Source: Symsagittifera roscoffensis
Taxonomy: Eukaryota > Xenacoelomorpha > Acoela > Convolutidae
Assembly: GCF_963678635.1 (NCBI RefSeq)
Contig: NC_087067.1
Location: 52,072,233-52,136,232, forward strand
Reading direction: 5' to 3'
Length of the DNA stretch: 64,000 nt
Made by a program: the position numbers and the translations under genes. The notes beneath the pieces were generated by a model. That model searched no databases. It saw only the letters and a program-made list of their open reading frames with translations, and had not been told where the DNA came from. Numbering within the stretch: position 1 is the stretch's first letter; each line of letters begins with the position of its first letter. Positions 17,771 through 28,700 of this stretch are shown here, one piece after another.

Positions 17771-18377
17771 CGTTGGTTTTGTTAACTTGATTCAAATGAT
17801 CCAAATTCAAAAATCGCTGATGAAATTCTGTAAGACTTCTTTAGGACAGTTAACACAGCAACTATTTGAAAAAACAATGCAAAAACCTCAAAACATATTA
17901 AGTTTAACAAAGTTTCTACGATTTCTGAACTTCACTCTACTGCTTGATGCTATATTAAAATTATAATAGTTTTCAGGGAGCATTGCTTTTATCCGCTACC
18001 CCTCACATCTTAATACATCATTTGACACAAATAAACAGACACAAATAATCAAAGGTGAAATAATTTCTTACTATTGACTTCAGGAAACCGGTATCTTCAT
18101 AGATAAGGGCATAAAAATCTCGTAAAAACTTTTAATACGATCACCAAAGTAAGTCTGAATAAATAGAACCAACCCAAATGAGTAAGTTCCCCCTTTTTTT
18201 CGAAAACCGGACAAAAAACTGATCTTCTTTTCAGGAGAAGTTATTGCAGTTTTGCATGCAGACAAGGAAGCCGAGCATGTTGATGTGATGCACGCAATCC
18301 AAGAGATTCGAAGTTCATTCACGGTCTCAGAAGACCCACCGGAATCTCAAACGCTGATCTACAAATTATTGAACTAA
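17501..18377 (+). CDS. TYMP: Thymidine/pyrimidine-nucleoside phosphorylase, last two exons
   Basis: Exon 17501-17641 encodes GYISGIKALPVGLA, then LGAGRKRSEDPLKYGVGI and LADYVTEG. This is the C-terminal PYNP domain signature of the family (G-Y-x3-I-x-A-L-x-V-G-L-A ... LGAGR ... D-P ... VGI ... G-D-x-V-x-x-G). Exon 18235-18377 continues in phase (G|GA = Gly) with EVIAVLHADKEAEHVDVM and ends LIYKLLN-stop, matching the barrel-sandwich tail of the family (GExLAxxHA ... LIYE). The acceptor before exon 2 has a good pyrimidine tract (TCTTCTTTTCAG) and the intron donor is GTACTT. The enzyme cleaves thymidine or uridine with phosphate in the cytosol. Catalytic N-terminal exons are not in the window; they may lie beyond the giant retroelement, to the left. 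The exact first-exon boundary (acceptor TTTGTCTAG) is inferred. Confidence 0.8.
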
Positions 18378-19315
18378 GAAATTTTAAATCTGTACTTGAG
18401 TGAATGATGCAACCAAATTATAGCTTCATACAAATCACAGACTCAGGTATCAAAAAGAATACAAAACTACTCCGATTGCACTTTAAGGCCAACTTAAAAG
18501 TTTTTTGGTTCAATAATTGACGATAGAAATGAACAATAGAACGATAGGAATGAAAATAAAAATTTCAATCTCTCCTTCCTTTTATCCCCCCACATGCTAA
18601 GTTAGATACAAACGCTGTGTTTTACGTCTCTTTTTGTATAAAAAGGACTAAATTCCTGGCCTCAATTCAACTTGGAGCGCATATTAGCTTGCCACTTACG
18701 TGTACTATAAGCACGCATTATGTCGCGCGTTAATTATCCCAAATTAGCATGTTTCAAACCATCTTAACTTGACAAAAAAGCTCAAAGGTGGAATATCATT
18801 TTAAATTTGAGCTGAAGACAATAATATCTCTCAGATGGTATGAACAAATATCCGTCAAAAATGCTTAGTTAAAAAGTCGAAAACTGACTTAATAAAAAAA
18901 CCACCTTAAGCACATACATTTCACTTTTTCTTCAAAATTTGGAATAAAAATAACGCTTTATGTGAAACAATATAATTGCCTCAGCTCAACTCGGACTGAT
19001 TTTTGAGCTGGATTTATTTGGCGCCTACACTACACGTCAAAGCAAATTTTTAATTATTGCGCTCTATTTATCTCAAAACCTAACAAAAAAGGGTCACAGG
19101 TGAATTATATATGCTCAAAGGTTGATTTTTCGAAAACCTATCATCAATATATTTAAAATGAATTAAATATTTTTTCCTGCCTGGAGTTAAAACTCGCCAT
19201 AAATGAGCGCTCTTGTTTTTTACTCTTCTCATAAGCCTTTTAAATGTTTTTTTAAACAAGAAAAACTATTAGCCCTTCTGACGATTTTTGACAAAAAAGG
19301 AAAGAGAATTTTCTG
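18378..19315. other. Non-coding DNA downstream of the phosphorylase gene
   Basis: AT-rich sequence with no convincing ORF or repeat; an AATAAA-like site near 18548 could serve the phosphorylase transcript. Confidence 0.4.
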
Positions 19316-19438
19316 CTTCTCTCTCTCTCTCTCTTTCTCCATCTCTCGCTCTCTCTATCTCCCTCTCTCTCTTCTCTCTCTCTCTCTCTCTCTCTTTCTC
19401 TTTATCTTTCTCTCTTTCTCTCTCTCTCTCTCTCTCCA

Positions 19439-19471
<33 letters not shown>

Positions 19472-19474
19472 AAT

Positions 19475-19562
<88 letters not shown>

Positions 19563-19566
19563 ACTC

Positions 19567-19604
<38 letters not shown>

Positions 19605-19647
19605 TTCTCTCTCTCTCTCTCTTTCTCTTTTTCTTTTTTCTTTCTCT

Positions 19648-19679
<32 letters not shown>

Positions 19680-19684
19680 TTCTT
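19316..19684 (+). repeat. CT microsatellite, about 370 bp
   Basis: Almost pure (CT)n with occasional CTTT, CCATCT and AATTC interruptions. Long ORFs in it (Ser-Leu or Arg-Glu repeats) are artefacts of the dinucleotide repeat. Confidence 0.97.
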
Positions 19685-20680
19685 CCATGTACAATCCCAA
19701 CAGAAGAAAATTGCATCCGCGTGATACATAGTAATCTTTTCAAAAACAGGCACCATGATTTATTTGGATAACAAAAGGTTAGCATCAGGGTTCCGAGATA
19801 GATCCCAGCTCAGGAAGCGTGTAATCTCTAAGCTTTGGTCCGTCTTGAGTGTTAGAATTGGACTCGTAAGATCAAAATTTGTTGCAACATTTCATTCATT
19901 ATGAGCAATCATAGGATGTATAGTTTATGGTGGTCTCGAATTTGTTGTGGTGAAAAAAGTAACCAACTTCGTTGCTTATTGAGTTTTATCATATATTCAT
20001 GCTCTTGGATTTACTCATTTAGCCTGGGAGCCAATGTTATGAAACATTTTGAATGATGAAACTTTGATAAATTCATTTAGTCGACAGATTTCCTCTGGCA
20101 TCATTGCCTGTTTAACTCGGACATGGTAATCAAAGTATCAAGTTGCAAAACTTTTTTTTTTAGATCTTTGATTGATCGAACTTCTGTAACCTGCCAATTA
20201 AAACTGAAGCTCAAGCGAATTAATATACAAACAATACTGATAAAGGGAGTTTGGTACGATTTCATGAAATTAGCTGATATTTTACAGACCCGTAGAGAGA
20301 TAAAAAGAAGGTCAGACATTCGTTATCAAACAAACATTAAATTAGGAAACTGGAAATACATGTTCTTTTCACGTTATTGACGTTTTCTCTGCAACGAGCG
20401 AATTTTTAAGATCGAAATTTTGACATATACCAGATGACATAGACTCTTGGTTCGAAGGCGTAAAAATGCCAGTACATCACAGATAATTTCAGATATGTTC
20501 TTGCTGTGGAACTTGCATACAACAAGTAAATTGAAATTGTGAGCTCAAATTGGTTCTTGAGCAAGCTAACTATTCCACTTACTAAGCTTTGAGCATCCTG
20601 TGCATGCAGTGTTTTTTCAAATGTTTGCTGCAGTAGTTCTTTTATCAGCTTATTTCGATCATCTTCGCAATAGTTTTTTA
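19685..20680. other. Non-coding DNA
   Basis: No ORF, splice pattern or repeat that I can support. Confidence 0.35.
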
Positions 20681-20694
20681 TACAAATTCAGGAC

Positions 20695-21480
20695 TCATTT
20701 GACGCCAGACTAAGTAACCGGATCAAGTGGAATCGAGTTCTGCTTTGACTCACACGTGTTTGAACAGAAAATCATTGAAAAAGATGTAGGCATAGAACTT
20801 TTAGATAATCTAAATTGGGATTTACATGTAAATACAAGGTGTAACAAGGCGTATGCCTCATTCCACATGGTGAGACGTAACATATCGCTACATACCAACC
20901 ATTATACCAAACTGCACTTACTTCGAGGACTTTCGATACTAATCTTATTATATGCATTGTAGGTGTGGTATCCGAGTATTGGTGCACTTCGTTTTATTGA
21001 GCTATTTCAAAAACGCGTTACAACATGGATACGCCCAAACACCGAGTACAAAGACCGTCTCATGCATCTCAGAAAACTTCCTTTATCGTTCTACAGAGAA
21101 ATGCATAATGTTTTGTTCAGGAAAATCATTCAAAGAAAGTTAAGCGTTCCTTGGAGAGAATATGTTGGCACCAACGAAAAACTCAAACAAACCAGAGCAA
21201 CATTTGAACAAAAAGAACCGTTCGTACTTCAAAAAGTTCGACTGTCATCCAGCAAACAAAGTTTTTGGGACCGGGTTATTTTCCTACATAAACTAATTGA
21301 CAGCCAAAAAAAATTTTTTTAAGAAAGCGCTATGAAAGAATTATAAGACTTTTACTGGAACTACTTTATATCTTGTTACGACTACTACAACATACTGACT
21401 TGGACCTTATTGGATATAAAACAAAACAGACTAGAAAACTCGAACTTCCGAGGGCCTTATAAGCCCTTTCATTTATTGAT
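20695..21480 (+). pseudogene. 5'-truncated LINE (non-LTR retrotransposon) reverse transcriptase fragment
   Basis: One frame encodes KDVGIELLDNLNWDLHVN, then a basic/aromatic stretch, VWYPSIGALRFIELFQKRVT and LPLSFYREMHNVLFRKII. This is the typical region C-terminal to the RT palm in CR1/Jockey-like LINEs (KDLG...L.W..H..., W.P......E..Q+R.T.WI, LPL...R...D..F..K). The frame is interrupted by a TAG at 20960-20962 and ends at a stop near 21320. A short 3' untranslated part leads into a trinucleotide microsatellite at 21497, a common LINE 3' end. Only the last part of the ORF is present, as expected for 5' truncation on insertion. Confidence 0.75.
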
Positions 21481-21496
21481 TTCTCGGAGAAACCCA

Positions 21497-21590
21497 TTAT
21501 TATTATCACCATCATCATTATTATGATGACTATTATCATTATGATTATTAGTATGATTATTATGATGATTATTTATATGACTATAACTAA
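21497..21590 (+). repeat. ATT/ATG trinucleotide microsatellite at LINE 3' end
   Basis: Degenerate ATT, ATC and ATG triplets directly after the LINE fragment, consistent with a repeat tail of the insertion. Confidence 0.75.
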
Positions 21591-23184
21591 TTTAATTCCT
21601 TCATGTTTTTTTTCCATGACATAAAGAGTATGCATAGATCAAAATATCGAACTTGAGCTCCTAACTTAATTTTTTTTGTATTGGTTGTGAGGATTTTACT
21701 ACAGCAAAATCACCCTTGAAATTGACTAATGGCTATTAAACGCCTCTGAAACAACAGTTCTAATTTTTTGATTAGCTTAGTTTTTTCCCAACGGTTTCAA
21801 CAAGAATGATTCAAAATTTCAGCCCAATATCTTAAACATTACCGATAAGTTGCAGAGAAAACAAACGTTAAAAATGATTCGTTTTCTCATTGAAGTCAAA
21901 AAGATGCAACTTTTATGTCGTATAATGTACCATTAATAAGCGCCAGATATCATTAACCAGGCCATTTAGTAGACTTACAAAGGTTGGAACATTTTTTCAG
22001 TCGTTATTTGCTATTTCCACATTTGCAAATTATAGTACTTTTCTTGTTTCTCTGTGACTTTTTATCAAGCTGGTTTGATTTGAGCTGGGTTCTTATGCGT
22101 GAGTTCACCAGCATGCTTTATTGCTAAAGCCCATGGAAATCTTACCTTGCCTGATACGCTGGTGAAAATCATACCTCGACATTTGACTTTCCTTCCCGTC
22201 TACTTTTCTCACAATTCCATGATAACTCGAGTAAAAATGTTTTTTGATAGAACATGTTTGAAATCAAATGCTCATCTCATGTAAATGCTAATACTTGAAC
22301 GTTCCGACTGCCTTTTATCCGCTACGAAGTTTTATATTCAAATCATGGATAAAGTTTTCAAAAAAAAGAACTATTTTACTTTTTGAATCTGTAAGCTAGA
22401 GCATTTTGTAATGTTATAATAGGACAGTTTCGCTTCGATTCTACTTGTAACGCTCTCTGTGACAGATCAAAATTTTGTTTTTAGTCAATAACTCTGCTGG
22501 AAGAAAATGCAGCGTTGAAATTAGTTTCATTGCGAGAAAAAAGTCTGCAAAAAATTCCAAGGAGTTCATTTAAGGGTTATGTTAATCAAAAACACTTGAG
22601 AACTCAATCATGAATGAAAAAGTTGATTGAACTGATCTCAGAAAAAAAGCAATGATGTTAGTTTTGACAAGACAGATATTGATGTTGCAGATAATGCGCC
22701 CTGTACAGCATCTTTTTTTGTCGTAAGCATTGTAGAATAATTCCCAAAAACAGGGGGAGCAGTCGAGGTTTAAAGCCTCTGAGATTCATTTCTGGATAGG
22801 CGCACAATTCTGTGTCTGAATGTTCCTGCATTCCCGAGACAAAAGTTTCCAAATGGTAAACGGATTTCACTTACAAAATTTCCGTGGAATCCACGTATAA
22901 ATACCTGTATCATTAATTTTGTTGGCACATTCGTTTTATTGGGGATTACGCAACATGCAAATTTGGCTAGTTATTCTAGGTTCCGCAACTGAGAGAAAAT
23001 TCCTCGAAATTTAACTGAAATCTACAGATGTAAATTGAATCCGCAAAATTTGTATGCAGAATCCGCAAATGTTAGCGGATTCCGCAAATTGTAGGAAGAT
23101 CCGCAGTTTTGATAATAACTGAAATTGCCAGAAAAAAAACGAACTTGAGCTGGAAACTCTGATCAAGATCTTGAAGTTCATTTT
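21591..23184. other. Non-coding DNA
   Basis: No supported gene. Around 23030-23110 the short motif ATCCGCAAA/T recurs several times; it recurs again at 24310-24460. Confidence 0.35.
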
Positions 23185-23280
23185 CCTCATGAGCACAATC
23201 CGATGCCATATAAATGCTTACCAAGGTTTACATATCTACCTTGGTAAGCATTTATGTGGCATCGGATTGTGCTCATGAGG
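23185..23280. repeat. Near-perfect 43-bp inverted repeat with 10-nt loop
   Basis: Left arm 23185-23227, loop 23228-23237, right arm 23238-23280. The arms pair along their whole length, with one T/C difference that gives a G-U pair in RNA. It could be a small fold-back element or a long-stem hairpin RNA precursor. No ORF. Confidence 0.85.
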
Positions 23281-23824
23281 TTTAAAGTCATGATCAACCA
23301 CCAGGTAATTGATCAACCATCGAGGACAACTGCCGCGATTTATTCCGAAATAATATGGCCGAGTCCGTCCGAGATTATTTTATGACTTGAATAAACTACT
23401 TGAACTAATTACTCTTTGTTGTTATCGCTGTTTGTTTTTATTTGTGCTTTTTATTTCAGCCGTATTCTAGTTTGCTGTATTCTTTTTAATGTATGCAGTA
23501 TGTGTTATAGTTTTATAATTATGCCATCCCATCAAAACTGTTCTGATTGTTATAATTATGTTTAAAGTAAGTTGTTCATCGGGAGTAGTTGTTCTATTAT
23601 AAAAGATTAAAATAAGTTAGTAATAAATAAAAAAAAACTTGAACAACTACAGTTGGAATAATTGTTTACTTAAAAAGCAAAAAAAAACGTTCCTGAAAAT
23701 GTTGCTGTATCAAATTTTTTGTTTTGGTTTCGGAATTTGAAAATTTTTGAAAAAGGCTAAATTAAAACATATTCAGTGTAAATAAAATGATTGAAATTAA
23801 CTGCTGAATTAGTTTACTTCTGTT
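23281..23824. other. Non-coding DNA
   Basis: AT-rich; nothing recognised. Confidence 0.3.
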
Positions 23825-24245
23825 ACTCCAGTTGGCAGAAGTTGAGATTGATGGCAGGAGTTGAGACTGATGGCAGACTTTGAGATCGAAGTTGAATATG
23901 TCTGACAGCAATTGTGATCGAAGTTGGATTGACAGGAATTGAGATCGAAGTTGGGTGTTGAGATCGAAGTTGGGTATGTTTGACAGGAATTGTGATTGAA
24001 GTTGGATTGACAGAAGTTAATATCGAAGTTGGGTGTCGAGATCGGAGTTGAGTATATTTGACAGGAATTGTGATCGAAGATGGGTTGACAGGAGTTGAGA
24101 TATAAGTTGGGTGTTGAGATCGAAACTGGGTATGTTTGACAGGAATTGAGTTCGAATTAAAGTTACAGGAATTGAGATCGAAGTTGTGTTGACAGGAATT
24201 AAGACTGACTGGTTTTTCAGTTGGTAACTGATCAACGTAGTAATT
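23825..24245 (+). repeat. Minisatellite of GACAGGAATTGAGATCGAAG-type units
   Basis: About ten diverged units built from GACAGGAATTG, AGATCGAAGTTGG and GGTATGTTTG blocks in changing order. ORFs inside it are by-products. Confidence 0.8.
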
Positions 24246-24639
24246 GAGATTGAAATTGACCAGCTAGTAGATGAAAGATAAAAATTAAAACGTTACTATA
24301 TATACATATATGTAAATGGAATCAGCAAACAAAATGAGAATTCCGCTTACAGTTGTGGATTCCGCAATAGCTCAGTTTAACTATACATATGTCTTATTGT
24401 TTGTTTGTGGATTCCACAAAGTGTTCTGGACTCGGCAAAAACTGTTGCGGATTCCGCAAATTGGCTTGTTTTTGGAGCGATTTTGAGCGGATGAATGTTT
24501 TAGGTTTTTGTTTGTGGAATTCAAAACATCAAAGAAGATCAGAGAAAAATAACAAAATTGCGGATTGCTCGACAAAAATGTGATTTTGACTTGTTGCGGG
24601 GTCCGCTTACAATGCGCAGAATGCACAGGTTTGCATCTT
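24246..24639. other. Non-coding DNA with recurring TTCCGC motifs
   Basis: Contains several copies of ATTCCGCAA/ATTCCGCTT (24340-24610) similar to those near 23030; no gene recognised. Confidence 0.3.
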
Positions 24640-24689
24640 ACTGTTGAATTAGTATCCAGATCGAGGTAAACTGTTCACAAATATCTGTG

Positions 24690-25390
24690 CGCGATAGAAG
24701 AAATTATTCTTAACTTCGAAAGTTTTAATTTCTTCAATTCAAACATTCCTGCTGCACGTCGTTTGTTTCTATCTGGTGCAAAAAATATTGCAGAATCTAT
24801 TGGAATTTATAATCGTTGTTGATGACACTGGAGAAAGTCAGCAAGTCTTTGAGATCAAGTGCAGTGAAATAACTAGGACAATAAATTTGCAACTATATCC
24901 TCATTGTAACCAAGAATCCACCCCGTGACTTTTTTCTGGAAAGCCTCCTATTGTTTCAGATCGGTCTGTGAAGGGATCCAACAGGGCGAAGCATTAACCA
25001 GGATCGATATGATCAAGCTCTTAAAAAGCGATAACTTCACAAAGCAATCGGCTGACGGAGCATCACACTTCTCATCATTTGGAAGGTCCTGTTAGCTTCG
25101 GAGATTCTTCACTATACTTGAACGCTCCTCGACAGGTTTTCTGATAGCAGAACATCAAAGTTCTTCATATCGTTGACTGCTTTCAATTTTTTTTCCATCT
25201 AACAGGCTTGTGGATCTCCGCCGAAAAGAAGGTTCTAACATTTTTCTATTGCACAAGACATTCCATTTTCAATGCTCCTTATATAAACACTGCTCAAATC
25301 TTCTTGTAGGTAGATGTTCTCATTTCAGTTTTTGCGTAAACCAATAATTAGTAGTTTGAGATTGTCAGCGAACAATGATATTGTTGAGTG
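24690..25390 (-). pseudogene. Decayed LINE reverse transcriptase fragment
   Basis: Minus-strand translation shows SLFADNLKLLIIG at about 25380-25340, a degenerate FADD catalytic box of a non-LTR RT with N in the last catalytic position. It then shows LFKSLIISILVNASPCWIPS near 25000 and AFQKKVTGWILGYNEDIVA near 24930, the same region as the plus-strand LINE at 20.7-21.3 kb. Stops and frame changes are frequent. It is opposite in orientation and clearly diverged from the other fragment. Confidence 0.65.
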
Positions 25391-25479
25391 GAAGACTCAG
25401 TCGTTTGATATTGTTTCGACAAGACCTTTTTACTGACACTTTCACCTTTTTAAGTCCCGAGTCGAGATTTTTCAACTAA

Positions 25480-25610
25480 TTTGAAGCAAGATTTGAGCGG
25501 TTCGAGCGGTTTTTTTAGACAATTACGCTCAAAATCTTGCTTCAAAATGAACCGTTTGAGCGGTTTTTGAACGGTTTATCTAAAAAAAACCGCTCAAAAA
25601 CCGCGCAAGA
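25480..25610. repeat. Cluster of inverted repeats just left of the satellite array
   Basis: TTTGAAGCAAGATTTGAGCG at 25480-25499 is repeated inverted at 25526-25546 with one extra A. GAGCGGTTTTT and its complement AAAAACCGCTC follow within 60 bases, so several alternative hairpins are possible. Confidence 0.7.
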
Positions 25611-25704
25611 TTTGAACGATTGAAACAGCATGCGTAACTTTTAGGTCCTGAAAAAAAAGTTTTCAGCGAATTAATTTGATACCAATTTCAGTACCAAATT
25701 CAGG

Positions 25705-28700
25705 TTTATTCTTGCCAGATTTCTCATGCTGCTGAGTGAGCCTTGAGGAGGTATCTTTGCCAGATTTCTCATTCTGCTGATGAGTGAGCCTTGAGGAGGT
25801 ATCCTTGCAGTATTTCACTTGCTGATGATGAGTGAGCCTTGAGGAGGTATCCTTGCAGTATTTCACTTGCTGATGATGAGTGAGCCTTAAGGAGGTATCC
25901 TTGCCGAATTTCTCATGCTGCTGAATGTTGAGCCTTCATGAGGTATCCTTGCCATATTTCTCAAGCTGCTGCTGAGTTAGCCTTGAAGGGATACCCTTGC
26001 AGAATTTCACTTGCTGCTGATGAATGAGACTTGAAGAGGTATCCTTGCAAGATTTCTCATGCTGCTGTCGAGCAAGCCTTGAGAAATTATCCGTGCCATT
26101 TTTCTCAAGCTGCTGATAAGTTGGCTTGGAAAATATACCCTTGCAGAGTTTCACTTGCTGCTGATAAGTGAACCTTGAAGAGGTATCCTTGCAAGATTTC
26201 TCATGCTGCTGTCGAGCAAGCCTTGAGAAATTATCCGTGCCATTTTTCTCTAGCTGCTGATAAGTTGGCTTTGAAAATATACCCTTGCAGAGTTTCACTT
26301 GCTGCTGATAAGTGAACCTTGAGGAGGTATCCTTGCAGTATTTCACTTGCTGATGATGAGTGAGCCTTGAGGAGGTATACTTGCGATTTTCGCATGCTGC
26401 TGATGAGTGATCCTTGAGGAAGTATCCTTGCCAGATATGTCATGCTTCTGATGAGTTAGTCTTGAAGAGATCCCCTTACAGAACTTCACTTGCTGCTGAT
26501 GAGTGAGACTTGAAGAGATATCCTTGCAATATTTCTCATTCTGCTGATGAGCGAGACTTGAGGAAGTATCCTTGCCAGATTTCTCTTGCTGCTGAATGGT
26601 GAGCCTTGAAGAAGTATCTTCGCCAGATTTTTCAGGATCCTGATGAGTTAGCCTTGAAGGGATACCACATGCAGAATTTCATTTGCTGCTGATGAGTGCG
26701 CCTTGAAGAGTTATTCTTGCTAGATTTCTCATGCTGCTGATAAGTTGACTTTGAAAAGATATCCTTGCAGAATTTCACTTGCTGCTGATGAGTGAGCCTT
26801 GAGGAGGTATTCTTGCCAGATATCTCATGCTGCTGATGAGTTAGCCTCGAAGGGATACCTCTGCAGATTTTCACTTGCTGATGATGAGTGAGCCTTGAGG
26901 AAGTATCCCTGCCAGATTTCTCATGCTGCCGATGAGTTAGCCTCGAAGAGATACCTCTGCAGATTTTCACTTGCTGCTGATGAGTGAGTGTTGAGGAGGT
27001 ATTCTTGCCAGATTTCTCATGCTGCTGATGAGTTAGCCTCGAATGGATACCTCTGCAGATTTTCACTTGCTGATGATGAGTGAGCCTTGAGGAAGTATCT
27101 TCGCCAGATTTTTCAGGATCCTGATGAGTTAGCCTTGAAGGGATACCCCATGCAGAATTTCATTTGCTGCTGATGAGTGCGCCTTGAAGAGTTATTCTTG
27201 CTAGATTTCTCATGCTGCTGATAAGTTGACTTTGAAAAGATATCCTTGCAGAATTTCACTTGCGGCTGATGAGTGAGCCTTGAGGAGGTATTGTTGCCAG
27301 ATTTCTCATGCTGCTGATGAGTTAGCCTCGAAGGGAAACCTCTGCAGATTTTCACTTGCTGATGATGAGTGAGCCTTGAGGAGGTATCCTTGCAGTATTT
27401 CACTTGCTGATGATGAGTGAGCCTTAAGGAGGTATCCTTGCCGAATTTCTCATACTGCTGAATGTTGAGCCTTCATGAGGTATCCTTGCCATATTTCTCA
27501 AGCTGCTGCTGAGTTAGCCTTGAAGGGATACCCTTGCAGAATTTCACTTGCTGCTGATGAATGAGACTTGAAGAGGTATCCTTGCAAGATTTCTCATGCT
27601 GCTGTCGAGCAAGCCTTGAGAAATTATCCGTGCCATTTTTCTCAAGCTGCTGATAAGTTGGCTTTGAAAATATACCCTTGCAGAGTTTCACTTGCTGCTG
27701 ATAAGTGAACCTTGAGGAGGTATCCTTGCAAGATTTCTCATGCTGCTGTCGAGCAAGCCTTGAGAAATTATCCGTGCCATTTTTCTCTAGCTGCTGATAA
27801 GTTGGCTTTGAAAATATACCCTTGCAGAGTTTCACTTGCTGCTAATAAGTGAACCTTGAGGAGGTATCCTTGCAGTATTTCACTTGCTGATGATGAGTGA
27901 GCCTTGAGGAGGTATACTTGCGATTTTCGCATGCTGCTGATGAGTGATCCTTGAGGAAGTATCCTTGCCAGATATGTCATGCTTCTGATGAGTTAGTCTT
28001 GAAGAGATCCCCTTACAGAACTTCACTTGCTGCTGATGAGTGAGACTTGAAGAGATATCCTTGCAATATTTCTCATTCTGCTGATGAGCGAGACTTGAGG
28101 AAGTATCCTTGCCAGATTTCTCTTGCTGCTGAATGGTGAGCCTTGAAGAAGTATCTTCGCCAGATTTTTCAGGATCCTGATGAGTTAGCCTTGAAGGATA
28201 CCACATGCAGAATTTCATTTGCTGCTGATGAGTGCGCCTTGAAGAGTTATTCTTGATAGATTTCTCATGCTGCTGATAAGTTGACTTTGAAAAGATATCC
28301 TTGCAGAATTTCACTTGCTGCTGATGAGTGAGCCTTGAGGAGGTATTCTTGCCAGATATCTCATGCTGCTGATGAGTTAGCCTCGAAGGGATACCTCTGC
28401 AGATTTTCACTTGCTGATGATGAGTGAGCCTTGAGGAAGTATCCCTGCCAGATTTCTCATGCTGCTGATGAGTTAGCCTCGAAGGGATACCTTTGCAGAT
28501 TTTCACTTGCTGCTGATGAGTGAGCCTTGAGGAGGTATTCTTGCCAGATTTCTCATGCTGCTGATGAGTTAGCCTCGAGGGGATACCTCTGCAGTTTTTC
28601 ACTTGCTGATGATGAGTGAGCTTTGAGGAAGTATCCCTGCCAGATTTCTCATGCTGCTGATGAGTTAGCCTCGAAGGGATACTTCTGCAGATTTTCACTT

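Noticed and set aside
19203-19785. ORFs of Ser-Leu or Arg-Glu repeats
   Set aside because: Direct translation of the CT microsatellite.
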